A stretch of DNA of 44,651 nucleotides. Source: Luteitalea sp. (lineage in GTDB: Bacteria > Acidobacteriota > Vicinamibacteria > Vicinamibacterales > Vicinamibacteraceae). Of the stretch, positions 15,351 to 23,603 are shown in pieces. Made by a program: the position numbers and the translations under genes. The stretch is from positions 1-44,651 of the forward strand of contig WHTT01000053.1 of the NCBI GenBank assembly GCA_009377605.1. Direction: 5' to 3'. A model generated the notes under the pieces. It did not search any database, was not told the DNA's origin, and saw nothing but the letters and a program-made list of their open reading frames with translations. Each line of letters starts with the position of its first letter. The first letter of the stretch is position 1.

Positions 15351-18300
15351 ATGGGACGCTTTCGACGAATTTTTGCTGCCGGTGCCGCGACCTGGCTCGT
15401 TGCGGCGACCGCCTGGGCGCAGAGTGCGCAGATTCAAGGACGACTGGTCGACGCGCAAGGCGGCGCCATACCCGGCGCGCAGGTCTCAGCGATAGACGAG
15501 GATAAAGGGCTCGTCACGCGCGAGACGACATCGGACGCCAGCGGGTTCTTCCAGCTCGTGGCCCTCTTGCGCGGCCGTTACACGGTGCGCGCCGAGCTCA
15601 GCGGGTTCAAGACCGTCGAGCGCGGTGAGCTCGTGCTGGATCCCAACCAGGTGCTCGAGCTGGGCGACCTCACACTGGAAGTAGGCGCCGTCACCGAGAC
15701 CGTCGAGGTGCAGGTTCAGATGCCGGTCGTCGAAACCGGGACGAGCCAGAAATCCTACACGATCTCGGATACGCAGGTCCGCGAGCTGAGCTTGAACGGC
15801 CGCGACTTCACCTCCTTGCTCAAGACCCTCCCGGGCGTGGCCACCAACGAGACCGGGTTCCTCCTTCGCTTCAACGCCACGACCGGCTTCAACGTCAATG
15901 GGCTCCGCGACAGCATGAACAACGTCATGCTCGACGGAACGCCCAACACCGACACCGGCGCAAACGATGGGCAGTACACACAGCTCAGCCTGGACGCCGT
16001 CGGTGAGTTCAAGCTCCAAAGCTCCAGCTACAACGCCGAGTTCGGCCGCAATCCAGGCGCGCTCATCACGGCGACCACCAGGAGCGGAGGACAGCAATTC
16101 AGAGGCACGCTGTACGGATTCCGCCGCGATGGGAAGTGGGACGCCGTGCCGCACGACTCACTGACCGGTGAGCGGGTGCCGCTCGACTACAACCAGGCGG
16201 GCGGGAACTTCGGAGGCTGGGTGCCGATTCCCGGCATCTCGAGCGCGAGCAACAAGAAGCTGTTCTTCTTCTTCAACCACGAGTCGACCCGTGCGGACCG
16301 ACCCGCCGAATCGATTCTCGAAGTCCTGCACCCGGACCTCCTCAACGGCGACTTCGGGCGGCTCTTGCGCTTCAACGACGATGGCACGCCGGTGACCTTC
16401 GAAGGGACGAACCTCAATGTCGGCACGGTGTTCAAGCCGGGCACCATCGTTCGGGACTCTGCAAACGCGATCATTGGGGGCGAGCCGTATCCGAACAACA
16501 TCATTCCGACGTCGGAGTGGAACGGCAATGCGCAGGGCTTCCTCAACGTTCTGAACCAAATATATGGGCAAGTGGATATATCAAGCGCTGAGGCGGTTCC
16601 TGGCACGCCCCAGCTTCTCAGGGTCCCCTTCGACGTGGTGAACGAGTTCAGCAAGGATCAGGAGGTGCTGCGCGTCGACTATCAGGCATCCGCGAGCACG
16701 AGCATGTTCTTCCGCATGGTGCTCGACTCGCAGCGGGAGGGACAACCCCGCGGTATCTTCTCGACCCAGACCTTCCCTGTGATCCCCATGTTCCGGGAGA
16801 AGCCAGGACAGAGCTACTCGTTCAACCTGTACAACGTCGTCTCACCGAGCGTCACCAACGAGCTGATCATCGGCGTGACGAATCTGGATCAGGTGGTGGA
16901 TAAATTCGAGGACTTGCCGACGGATCGTTACGATCGCGATCTCTTGGGCTTCACCATGGGCGATCTCTACCCCGTCGGGGCGCACGGTGGACCGGTGAAC
17001 CCGTACAACAAGTTCCCGAACTTCAACTGCGGCGAGAGCTGCGCATTCAGCCCGTTTCCGTTGACCTGGCGGTCCGAAGCGCCCGAGATCGCCATCACGG
17101 ACAACGTGACGTGGCAGCGGGGCGAGCACACCTACAAGACCGGCATCTTCTTCAACATGGCGTTCAAAGCGCAGCAGCCGTCGTGGACCATGGGCAACTT
17201 GGATTTCAATCCCAACGAGCAGAACATCAACGAGACCAACTATGGCCTCGCGAATCTGCTGCTGGGCAACTACACGACCTATCAACAGTCCGACGGCATC
17301 TACTACGGTGATTTCCGGTACATCGGGGCCGAAGGCTACGTGCAGGATACATGGCGCGTGAACCCACGGCTGACGCTGGACTACGGGCTACGCCTCTCGT
17401 ATCTTGGTCCGACATACTCCACCGGACAATTTCTGCAGAACTATTTCGTGCCAGAGGCCTACGATGCGTCTCAGGCCGTGGATATCTTCACTGGAGCCGG
17501 CGTGCTGCGCGGCAGTGTCATCCCCGGCACGGGCAATCCGTTCAACGGTATGGTCGAGGAAGGCTCATCGGGTCTCCCGAAAGGAGGCATCGAGAACACC
17601 GTCGATTTTGCACCACGCGCGGGCCTCTCCTGGGATGTGAAGGGCGACGGACAGACGGCGGTCAGGGCCGGCGTCGGCATCTTCTACGAGCGCTTCCGCC
17701 AGAACACCCTGAACTTCGACGGCTTGGGCAGCCCGCCGCTCAGTTACACGCCTCGCCTCTTCGGCGGGAACGTCGACGACATCGCCCCGGAGCTCGTGAG
17801 CGCCGGCGTGCGCTTCCCGGTGGGCACGGTAGGCGTCGCCCGCGAGGGACATCCGCCCCGCGTGTACTCGTGGTATGCGGGCGTGCAACACCAGTTGCCG
17901 TGGAACTTCGCAATCGATGCGTCGTACATCGGCAACCGAGGCACGAACCTCGCCTATCAGCGAAACATCAATCAGCTCCCGCTCGGTTCCACGATCGCGA
18001 ATCCGCCCCCTGGTGGAGTCAACGACGCAGTACGTCCTTTCTTGGGCTATACAAACGTGACCAGTGTCGAATTCGGCGCGGAGAGCGACTACCACGGGTT
18101 GCAGGCACGCCTGACCCGCCGCTTTGGCGACCGCTTCACCGCAAACGTGGGCTACACGCTGTCTCGCGCACAAAGCCACGTCGACGCCGACGGCACGACG
18201 ATCGATTACTTCTTGGATCTCGAGCGCCAGTGGGGACTGGCGGGATTCGACCGGTTGCAAATGCTGACCCTCGACTATGTATATGAGCTGCCGGACATCG

Positions 18301-18812
18301 GGACGCTGTGGGTCGACAACGCCATCGGCCGGGTGCTCCTCAACGGCTGGCAGATCTCCGGCGTCAGCCGGTTCTGGAGCGGCACGCCGCTCACGATTAC
18401 GTCGAACGGCAACCCCGGAACGACCGGCGGAGGCGTGCGCGCGGAGCACCTCGGCGGTGATCTCTATCCTGCCGAGAAAACGCGCGATACCTGGTTCAAT
18501 CCCCTCGCGTTCGGCCGGCCAGCCGATGGTACGCTCGGCACCACGCCCAAAGGCTTCCTGCGAGGGCCCGGTATCAATCAGTGGGACATCTCGCTCTTCA
18601 AGAACACGCGCGTGAACGACCGCGTCACCATTCAGTTTCGGCTCGAGACGTTCAACGCGTTCAATCAAGTCCAGTTCGACGGCATCGAGACGGGGATCGA
18701 CGTCCCCAACGCTGGTCAAGCCGTGACGGGTGCGACCCGCGAAGACACGGGCCGGGTCACGACGTTTCGCGCGCCACGCCAAATTCAGGCGGGGCTGAAG
18801 ATTTACTTCTGA
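15351..18812 (+). CDS. TonB-dependent receptor with carboxypeptidase-regulatory-like domain (Oar type)
   Basis: The 1153-residue outer-membrane protein has a signal peptide (residues 1-23, ...ATAWAQS), a CarboxypepD_reg-like domain (about 27-115: IQGRLVDAQGGAIPGAQVSAIDEDKG ... GRYTVRAELSGFKTVERG), a plug domain (about 120-240, with FNVNGLRDSMNNVMLDGTPN) and a very long beta-barrel. The C-terminus ends in RQIQAGLKIYF, with the terminal aromatic residue that barrel assembly needs. Such acidobacterial receptors import, or possibly hold, large oligomeric ligands with TonB energy; the ligand cannot be read from sequence. The gene is followed by CRTAC1 and TPR genes, a common arrangement in this phylum. 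Only a weak ribosome site is visible. Confidence 0.9.
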   Translation: MGRFRRIFAAGAATWLVAATAWAQSAQIQGRLVDAQGGAIPGAQVSAIDEDKGLVTRETTSDASGFFQLVALLRGRYTVRAELSGFKTVERGELVLDPNQVLELGDLTLEVGAVTETVEVQVQMPVVETGTSQKSYTISDTQVRELSLNGRDFTSLLKTLPGVATNETGFLLRFNATTGFNVNGLRDSMNNVMLDGTPNTDTGANDGQYTQLSLDAVGEFKLQSSSYNAEFGRNPGALITATTRSGGQQFRGTLYGFRRDGKWDAVPHDSLTGERVPLDYNQAGGNFGGWVPIPGISSASNKKLFFFFNHESTRADRPAESILEVLHPDLLNGDFGRLLRFNDDGTPVTFEGTNLNVGTVFKPGTIVRDSANAIIGGEPYPNNIIPTSEWNGNAQGFLNVLNQIYGQVDISSAEAVPGTPQLLRVPFDVVNEFSKDQEVLRVDYQASASTSMFFRMVLDSQREGQPRGIFSTQTFPVIPMFREKPGQSYSFNLYNVVSPSVTNELIIGVTNLDQVVDKFEDLPTDRYDRDLLGFTMGDLYPVGAHGGPVNPYNKFPNFNCGESCAFSPFPLTWRSEAPEIAITDNVTWQRGEHTYKTGIFFNMAFKAQQPSWTMGNLDFNPNEQNINETNYGLANLLLGNYTTYQQSDGIYYGDFRYIGAEGYVQDTWRVNPRLTLDYGLRLSYLGPTYSTGQFLQNYFVPEAYDASQAVDIFTGAGVLRGSVIPGTGNPFNGMVEEGSSGLPKGGIENTVDFAPRAGLSWDVKGDGQTAVRAGVGIFYERFRQNTLNFDGLGSPPLSYTPRLFGGNVDDIAPELVSAGVRFPVGTVGVAREGHPPRVYSWYAGVQHQLPWNFAIDASYIGNRGTNLAYQRNINQLPLGSTIANPPPGGVNDAVRPFLGYTNVTSVEFGAESDYHGLQARLTRRFGDRFTANVGYTLSRAQSHVDADGTTIDYFLDLERQWGLAGFDRLQMLTLDYVYELPDIGTLWVDNAIGRVLLNGWQISGVSRFWSGTPLTITSNGNPGTTGGGVRAEHLGGDLYPAEKTRDTWFNPLAFGRPADGTLGTTPKGFLRGPGINQWDISLFKNTRVNDRVTIQFRLETFNAFNQVQFDGIETGIDVPNAGQAVTGATREDTGRVTTFRAPRQIQAGLKIYF

Positions 18813-18839
18813 GGCGGGCTGAAGCGGTGGGGGCAGGGC

Positions 18840-18996
18840 GTGACAGGGTGACAGGGTGATGGGGTGACTAGGTGACGGGGCGGTTCGGTAATCGGGGGTG
18901 GAAGGCGAACGACGCGGGCTCTTCCCTCGAAGCAAAGCCGCGTACGCTCGAGCCGCCCCATCACCTTGTCACCCCCTCACCCCCTCACCCTGTCAC
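18840..18996. repeat. 157-nt inverted-repeat element spanning the start of the CRTAC1 gene
   Basis: The left arm (18840-18883) is built of GTGACAGG/GTGATGGG heptamer-octamer units; its reverse complement matches the right arm (18953-18996) at about 39 of 44 positions by eye. A 69-nt loop lies between. The right arm and the related units after it (to about 19024) are translated as the N-terminal region of the CRTAC1 protein, and its GTG start codon (18872) lies in the left arm. The RNA hairpin would hide that start. Confidence 0.75.
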
Positions 18997-20800
18997 CTCA
19001 TCACTCCCTCACCTGCTCACCCTGCTGCTAATCGCCGCTGTTGGCGGCGCTGCCCTGGCCCAGACCCCACCCGGCTCCCCCGCTGGCGGCGCGAGCACGG
19101 CCGGTGTGTTTGCACCGGTCAAGGACAAGGAATCACGACCGATCACAGCGGGTGGGTTCGTCGAAGATGCGCCCGTCGTCTTCGAAGACCGTACGCGCGG
19201 CTCCGGCTTGGAGCAGTTTCGCCATGTCTCCGGCTCTCCCCAAAAACAGTTCATCTTGGAAGCTCCGTCCGGGGGTGTCGCGCTCGTCGACATCGACAAC
19301 GACGGCTGGCTGGACGTCTATCTCCTGAACGGCAGCACCGTCGAAGCTCTCGACGGCAGCACCGCCGCGCCGCACGCAATGCTGCTTCGTAACAACGGCG
19401 ATCTCACCTTTACCGACATCACGACCCGCGCTGGCGTGGCGAACGAGCGGTGGGGATTTGGCGTGGCCGCGGGCGATTTCAACAACGACGGCTGGCTCGA
19501 CCTCTACGTGACGAACTTCGGCGAGAACCGCCTCTATCGCAACAACCGAGACGGAACCTTCACCGATGTGGCGGCAGCGATGGGCGTCGCGGGCGGAGGC
19601 TGGTCGACCGGCGCCAGCTTTGGCGACTACGATCGTGACGGCCGGCTCGATCTCTTCGTCGCCGGCTACGTCGATGTGGACGCGAGCCGCCCGCCGACGC
19701 CAACCGAGCTTTCGGATGGCCGCACCTCTTGCTCGTATCGCGGCGAGTCCGTCATGTGCGGCCCGCGCGGGCTCGAGGGCGCGCCCGATCGCCTGTACCG
19801 CAATACGGGCTCACGCTTCGTCGATGTGACCGACCAAGCTGGCGTCGCCGATGCCGAGCGCTACTATGGATTTGCCGTGGCGTGGGCCGACGTAGACCAA
19901 GACGAGGCGCTCGACTTGCTGGTGGTTAACGATTCCACGCCCAACTACCTGTACCGGAACCGTGGAAACGGCACGTTCGAGGAGGTGGGATTTCCCTCCG
20001 GCTTCGCGCTCAACGAGGAGGGACGCGAGCAGGCTGGAATGGGACTCGCCATCGGCGACTACGACAACGACGGCGACCTCGACACCTACATCACGAATTT
20101 CTCAGACGATTCGAACACGCTTCGGCGCAACGATGGGCGCGGCTCGTTTGTCGATGTCACGGCGCAGAGCGGCCTTCGCCTGCCGACGATGCCGTTTCTC
20201 GGCTGGGGCACCGGCTTTCTCGATGTGGACAACGACGGCTGGCTGGACCTGTTCGTGGCGAACGGGCACCTCTATCCACAGGTTGATCGGTTCGACTGGG
20301 GCATGACCTGGGCGCAGCGCCCCCTTCTCTTCCGCAACCGCGGCGGAGAGCGCTTCGAGGAGGTGCCCGCTGCCCCCAGTGGCGGGCTCGCCACGCTGGT
20401 ATCGGCCCGGGGCGCGGCGTTTGGCGATCTCGATCGCGACGGGCGGGTCGATGTCGTCCTGAACAACCATGATGGAGCGCCGACGCTGCTGCACAATGTC
20501 TCGACCGCCGGCCATTGGTTGTCGCTCCGGCTGGTGGGCGCTCCCGGCGGCCGGCGCGACGCCATTGGGGCGTCGGTAACCGTCAGGGCGGGCGACATGA
20601 GCTGGCGCCGCGATGTCATGAGCGGTGGAAGCTATTGCTCGCAATCGGACCTCGCCGTGCACGTGGGACTGGGCCGCATGACGCGCATCGCGTCGATCAC
20701 CGTCCGATGGCCAAGCGGAGAAGAGGAAGCGTTCTCCGTGCCGGGGATCGATCGACATGTGACGTTGGTCCAGGGCAGCGGCTCAGCGCAAGCGCCATGA
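18872..20800 (+). CDS. CRTAC1-family protein: FG-GAP/VCBS propeller with ASPIC/UnbV domain, exported
   Basis: The protein has at least seven FG-GAP repeats with calcium-type loops: DIDNDGWLDVYL, DFNNDGWLDLYV, DYDRDGRLDLFV, DVDQDEALDLLV, DYDNDGDLDTYI, DVDNDGWLDLFV and DLDRDGRVDVVL. A C-terminal ASPIC/UnbV domain (about 550-630) includes GGSYCSQSDLAVHVGLG and ITVRWPSG. It should be an extracytoplasmic propeller, possibly a lectin-like or scaffold partner of the TonB receptor. The start is uncertain: GTG 18872 gives 642 residues, but the first ~47 are encoded by a repeat element, and the hydrophobic signal core is LLTLLLIAAVGGAALA. Its stop overlaps the next gene by four nucleotides. Confidence 0.85.
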   Translation: MTGRFGNRGWKANDAGSSLEAKPRTLEPPHHLVTPSPPHPVTSSLPHLLTLLLIAAVGGAALAQTPPGSPAGGASTAGVFAPVKDKESRPITAGGFVEDAPVVFEDRTRGSGLEQFRHVSGSPQKQFILEAPSGGVALVDIDNDGWLDVYLLNGSTVEALDGSTAAPHAMLLRNNGDLTFTDITTRAGVANERWGFGVAAGDFNNDGWLDLYVTNFGENRLYRNNRDGTFTDVAAAMGVAGGGWSTGASFGDYDRDGRLDLFVAGYVDVDASRPPTPTELSDGRTSCSYRGESVMCGPRGLEGAPDRLYRNTGSRFVDVTDQAGVADAERYYGFAVAWADVDQDEALDLLVVNDSTPNYLYRNRGNGTFEEVGFPSGFALNEEGREQAGMGLAIGDYDNDGDLDTYITNFSDDSNTLRRNDGRGSFVDVTAQSGLRLPTMPFLGWGTGFLDVDNDGWLDLFVANGHLYPQVDRFDWGMTWAQRPLLFRNRGGERFEEVPAAPSGGLATLVSARGAAFGDLDRDGRVDVVLNNHDGAPTLLHNVSTAGHWLSLRLVGAPGGRRDAIGASVTVRAGDMSWRRDVMSGGSYCSQSDLAVHVGLGRMTRIASITVRWPSGEEEAFSVPGIDRHVTLVQGSGSAQAP

Positions 20801-21930
20801 CACGATGTTGGAGAGTGCTGTGGCTTTGCGTGGTCTGGGCCGTGCTGCCGGCCCCGGCCTCCGCGCAGGCCCTGGACGACCGAGCGCTGGCCAGCTTCCG
20901 CCGTGGCGTGGCAGCGCAAGAGCGCGGGGCATGGGAGGCAGCCCGGCAGGCATACCAGCAGGCCATCGAGGCGGCGCCCGAGCTGGCGGCGGCTCACGCC
21001 AATCTTGGGGTGGTGCTCGCCCGACTCGACCAGTACGCTGCGGCCGTCGCCTCCTACGAGCGTGCGCTGGCCATTGCGCCAGACCTCCAGGCCGCTCGCA
21101 TCAATCTGGGCTTGGCGCACTTCCGGGCCGGCGAGATCGAACGTGCGGTCGACACGTTCGAGCAGGCCTTGGCGCGCGACAGCACCTCCCTGCACGTTCG
21201 ACAGCTCCTCGGTCTCGCGTTGGTCGATGCGGGACGCGAGGCGGAGGCCATCCCACATCTCGAAGTGGCGCGAGCGGCGGCAGAAGAGGATCCAGCCATC
21301 CTGTTCGCCCTCGGACGCGCCTACGCCGCACGAGGGGATCCAAGGGTCGACGAAGTCGCGACCCAGCTCTCGACGAGCCCTGGCGGCCGGCCGCTGTGGC
21401 AACATCTGCGGGGACTGTTGCTTCAGCGCCAGGGCCGACACCGCGAAGCCATCACTGCGCTCGAGGCGGCGCGCACCGCGCAGCCCGAGCTGCCGGGCGC
21501 CTCGCTCGCGGTGGGGATCAGCCAGCTCGCGGTGGGTGACGAGGCTCTGGCGCGCGAGGCGTTCGAAAGAGCCCAGCGAGACGCGCCACGCGACGGCGCT
21601 CCTCTCTTCTATCTCGCATGGATCGAGGAGCGGGCCGGTCGTCTCGTCCAAGCGCGACAGCGCCTCGAAGAGGCATTGCTACTGGATGCCGGCCTCGTCG
21701 AGGCCCGGGCGCTACTCGGCAAGGTGCTGCTCCGCCAGCAGGCTCCCTCCGAGGCAGTTCGCCACCTGGACAAGGCTGCGGGCGCGAAGCCGGAAGACGC
21801 GTCGATCCGGTACCTGCTCGCGCAGGCTCATCAGCGTGCTGGCGACGGCGAGGCGGCCGCCCGTCACTTCGACGAAGCGCGTCGCCTGAAGGCTCGTGAG
21901 GTCGCGCGCGAGCGGGCGGTGACGCGATAA
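20797..21930 (+). CDS. Exported TPR-repeat protein
   Basis: ATG 20797 overlaps the TGA of the CRTAC1 gene (ATGA), giving 377 residues. A signal peptide (WRVLWLCVVWAVLPAPASAQ) precedes about nine 34-residue tetratricopeptide repeats with the usual A-P-A-L-G pattern, for example AAHANLGVVLARLDQYAAAVASYERALAIAPD and AARINLGLAHFRAGEIERAVDTFEQALARD. TPR proteins mediate protein contacts, here presumably in the periplasm with the CRTAC1 or receptor proteins. A longer frame from 20515 exists but overlaps CRTAC1 deeply and is rejected. The next gene follows after two bases, so CRTAC1, TPR and dehydrogenase form one operon. Confidence 0.87.
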   Translation: MTRCWRVLWLCVVWAVLPAPASAQALDDRALASFRRGVAAQERGAWEAARQAYQQAIEAAPELAAAHANLGVVLARLDQYAAAVASYERALAIAPDLQAARINLGLAHFRAGEIERAVDTFEQALARDSTSLHVRQLLGLALVDAGREAEAIPHLEVARAAAEEDPAILFALGRAYAARGDPRVDEVATQLSTSPGGRPLWQHLRGLLLQRQGRHREAITALEAARTAQPELPGASLAVGISQLAVGDEALAREAFERAQRDAPRDGAPLFYLAWIEERAGRLVQARQRLEEALLLDAGLVEARALLGKVLLRQQAPSEAVRHLDKAAGAKPEDASIRYLLAQAHQRAGDGEAAARHFDEARRLKAREVARERAVTR

Positions 21931-21932
21931 TC

Positions 21933-23492
21933 ATGAGGCCTACCATGATCCTCGTCCGGGTGATAGCGATTGTCTTGCTCTGCGGCGTCCTAGCATGGGC
22001 CCGTAGTAGCGAGGGGCCTTCCGCCTTCGCGCTTCGCGCTTCCGCCTTCGCGCCTCGCGCTTCGGCGGACAAGTCGGCGGACGAGTTGGGCCCCTCGTCC
22101 CTGGGCCCCTCGCCCTCGCAAGGGGCCACCGCCCAACGGAACGTCAAGACGATGTACGCGGAGCTGTGCTCCAGCTGCCACGGACCGACCCTCGCCGGGG
22201 GCCAGGCGCCCAGCCTGCTAGACGACACGTGGAACTTCGGCGGAGACGATGAGAGCATCGCGCAGAGCATTCGGGATGGGCGGCCGTCGACTGCGATGCC
22301 GCCATTCAAGGCGGCATTGAGCGAGCAGGAGATCCGCGCGCTGGTCATCTATATCCGCGAAGAGCGGGAACGGGCAGAACGTGATCCGACGACGGCGGGT
22401 GCCCGGCGCGGCGCGCCTGCGCCGCTTCCGAAAGGGACACTCCAGAGCGAGAGGCACGCGTTCAAGATCGAGCTCGTAGCCGATGGCCTCGACAACCCCT
22501 GGGGCATCGCATGGCTCCCCGACGGACGGATGCTGGTGACCGAGCGGCCGGGGCGGCTGCGAATCATCGAGCGGGATCGGCTCTTGGTCGAGCCCATCGC
22601 CGGGGTGCCGCCGGTCTGGGAGGAGCAGGACGGCGGCCTGATGGATGTGGAAGCTCACCCGCAGTTTGCGGCCAACGGCTGGATCTATTTGTCGTTCAGT
22701 GAGGAAGGCCGCACGCCAGGCACCTCTGCCACGAGAATCATTCGCGCGCGCTTACGCGAGAATCGGCTCGTCGACCAGAAGACCCTGTTCCAGCCGTCGC
22801 CCGAGCTCTATTGGGAAGACAACACGCACTTCGGCTCCCGTTTCCTCTTCGACCAACGTGGTCACCTCTTCTATTCGATTGGTGACCGCGGGCACGACGG
22901 CGACGCGCAGGAGCTCTCGAGCCCTTACGGTAAGCTACATCGCGTCGATGACGAGGGTCGGCCGGCAGACGGCAATCCTTTCGCCGATCGCCCTGGGGCG
23001 CTCGCAAGCATCTGGAGCTACGGGCATCGCAACCAGCAAGGCTTGGCGTTTCACCCGATCACCGGCGACCTTTGGGCGGCGGAGCACGGGCCGCGCGGTG
23101 GCGACGAGCTGAACCGCGTCGAGCGGGGACGGAACTACGGATGGCCCACGATCACGTATGGGATGAACTACGACGGCACACCCATCACGGATCGTACGAC
23201 CCAGGACGGCATGGAGCAGCCAGTGGTCCAGTGGACACCATCGATTGCGGTGTGCGCCATCGCCTTTTACACTGGCGATCGCTTTCCCCGCTGGAGGCAT
23301 GACATGTTTGCCACGGCACTCGCGCATCAGGAGCTACGTCGCATCAGGATCGAGGGAGGAACCGTGGTGCACCAGGAGGTTCTGTTCAAGGGGCTCGGCC
23401 GCGTGCGCGATGTCGCGACCGGTCCCGACGGGTATTTGTACGTCGCCCTCAACATGCCGGGGCGCATCGTCCGGCTGGTGCCGTCGCAATAG
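21933..23492 (+). CDS. Cytochrome c-PQQ aldose dehydrogenase fusion (GSDH/YliI-like), exported
   Basis: After a signal peptide (MILVRVIAIVLLCGVLAWA; ATG 21933 or 21945) there is a 45-residue low-complexity linker encoded by repeat copy B, then a class I cytochrome c domain (about 70-140: CSSCHG with C79, C82, H83, and M122 in STAMPPF as axial ligand). The six-bladed glucose/sorbosone dehydrogenase domain follows (about 155-515) with NPWGIAWLPDGRMLVTERPG, HFGSRFLFDQRGHLFYSIGDRG, SYGHRNQQGLAFHP, AEHGPRGGDELN and GRNYGWP. It should oxidise aldoses to lactones in the periplasm with PQQ and pass electrons directly to its own heme. The domain order, heme first, is notable. Confidence 0.87.
   Translation: MRPTMILVRVIAIVLLCGVLAWARSSEGPSAFALRASAFAPRASADKSADELGPSSLGPSPSQGATAQRNVKTMYAELCSSCHGPTLAGGQAPSLLDDTWNFGGDDESIAQSIRDGRPSTAMPPFKAALSEQEIRALVIYIREERERAERDPTTAGARRGAPAPLPKGTLQSERHAFKIELVADGLDNPWGIAWLPDGRMLVTERPGRLRIIERDRLLVEPIAGVPPVWEEQDGGLMDVEAHPQFAANGWIYLSFSEEGRTPGTSATRIIRARLRENRLVDQKTLFQPSPELYWEDNTHFGSRFLFDQRGHLFYSIGDRGHDGDAQELSSPYGKLHRVDDEGRPADGNPFADRPGALASIWSYGHRNQQGLAFHPITGDLWAAEHGPRGGDELNRVERGRNYGWPTITYGMNYDGTPITDRTTQDGMEQPVVQWTPSIAVCAIAFYTGDRFPRWRHDMFATALAHQELRRIRIEGGTVVHQEVLFKGLGRVRDVATGPDGYLYVALNMPGRIVRLVPSQ
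22020..22073. repeat. Copy B of the TCCGCC...GGCGGA hairpin repeat, in-frame in a coding region
   Basis: Two left arms TCCGCC (22020-22025, 22041-22046) and one right arm GGCGGA (22064-22069) surround CTTCGCGCTTCGCGCTT units. The element is translated as SAFALRASAFAPRASADKS in the linker between the signal peptide and the cytochrome c domain. It matches copies at 5448 and 23545. Confidence 0.75.
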
Positions 23493-23544
23493 GAGTGGGC
23501 CGAGGGGCCTGACGTGCGCTACAACGAGACCGTCGCGCGTGGTT

Positions 23545-23577
23545 TCCGCCTTCGCGCTTGCGCTTCGGCGGACAAGT
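23545..23577. repeat. Copy C of the TCCGCC...GGCGGA hairpin repeat, intergenic
   Basis: TCCGCC (23545-23550) and GGCGGA (23567-23572) flank CTTCGCGCTTGCGCTTC and the copy ends CAAGT. It lies between the dehydrogenase stop and the ribosome site of the next gene. It may attenuate or process the mRNA. As the only intergenic copy of the three, it shows the element also exists outside genes. Confidence 0.75.
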
Positions 23578-23603
23578 AGGCCGCGCGCTGACAGGAGGAA
23601 CCG

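Noticed and set aside
20515-20796. Upstream extension of the TPR frame into the CRTAC1 gene
   Set aside because: It overlaps the conserved ASPIC/UnbV coding region and has no homology; ATG 20797 gives a clean signal peptide and an ATGA overlap.
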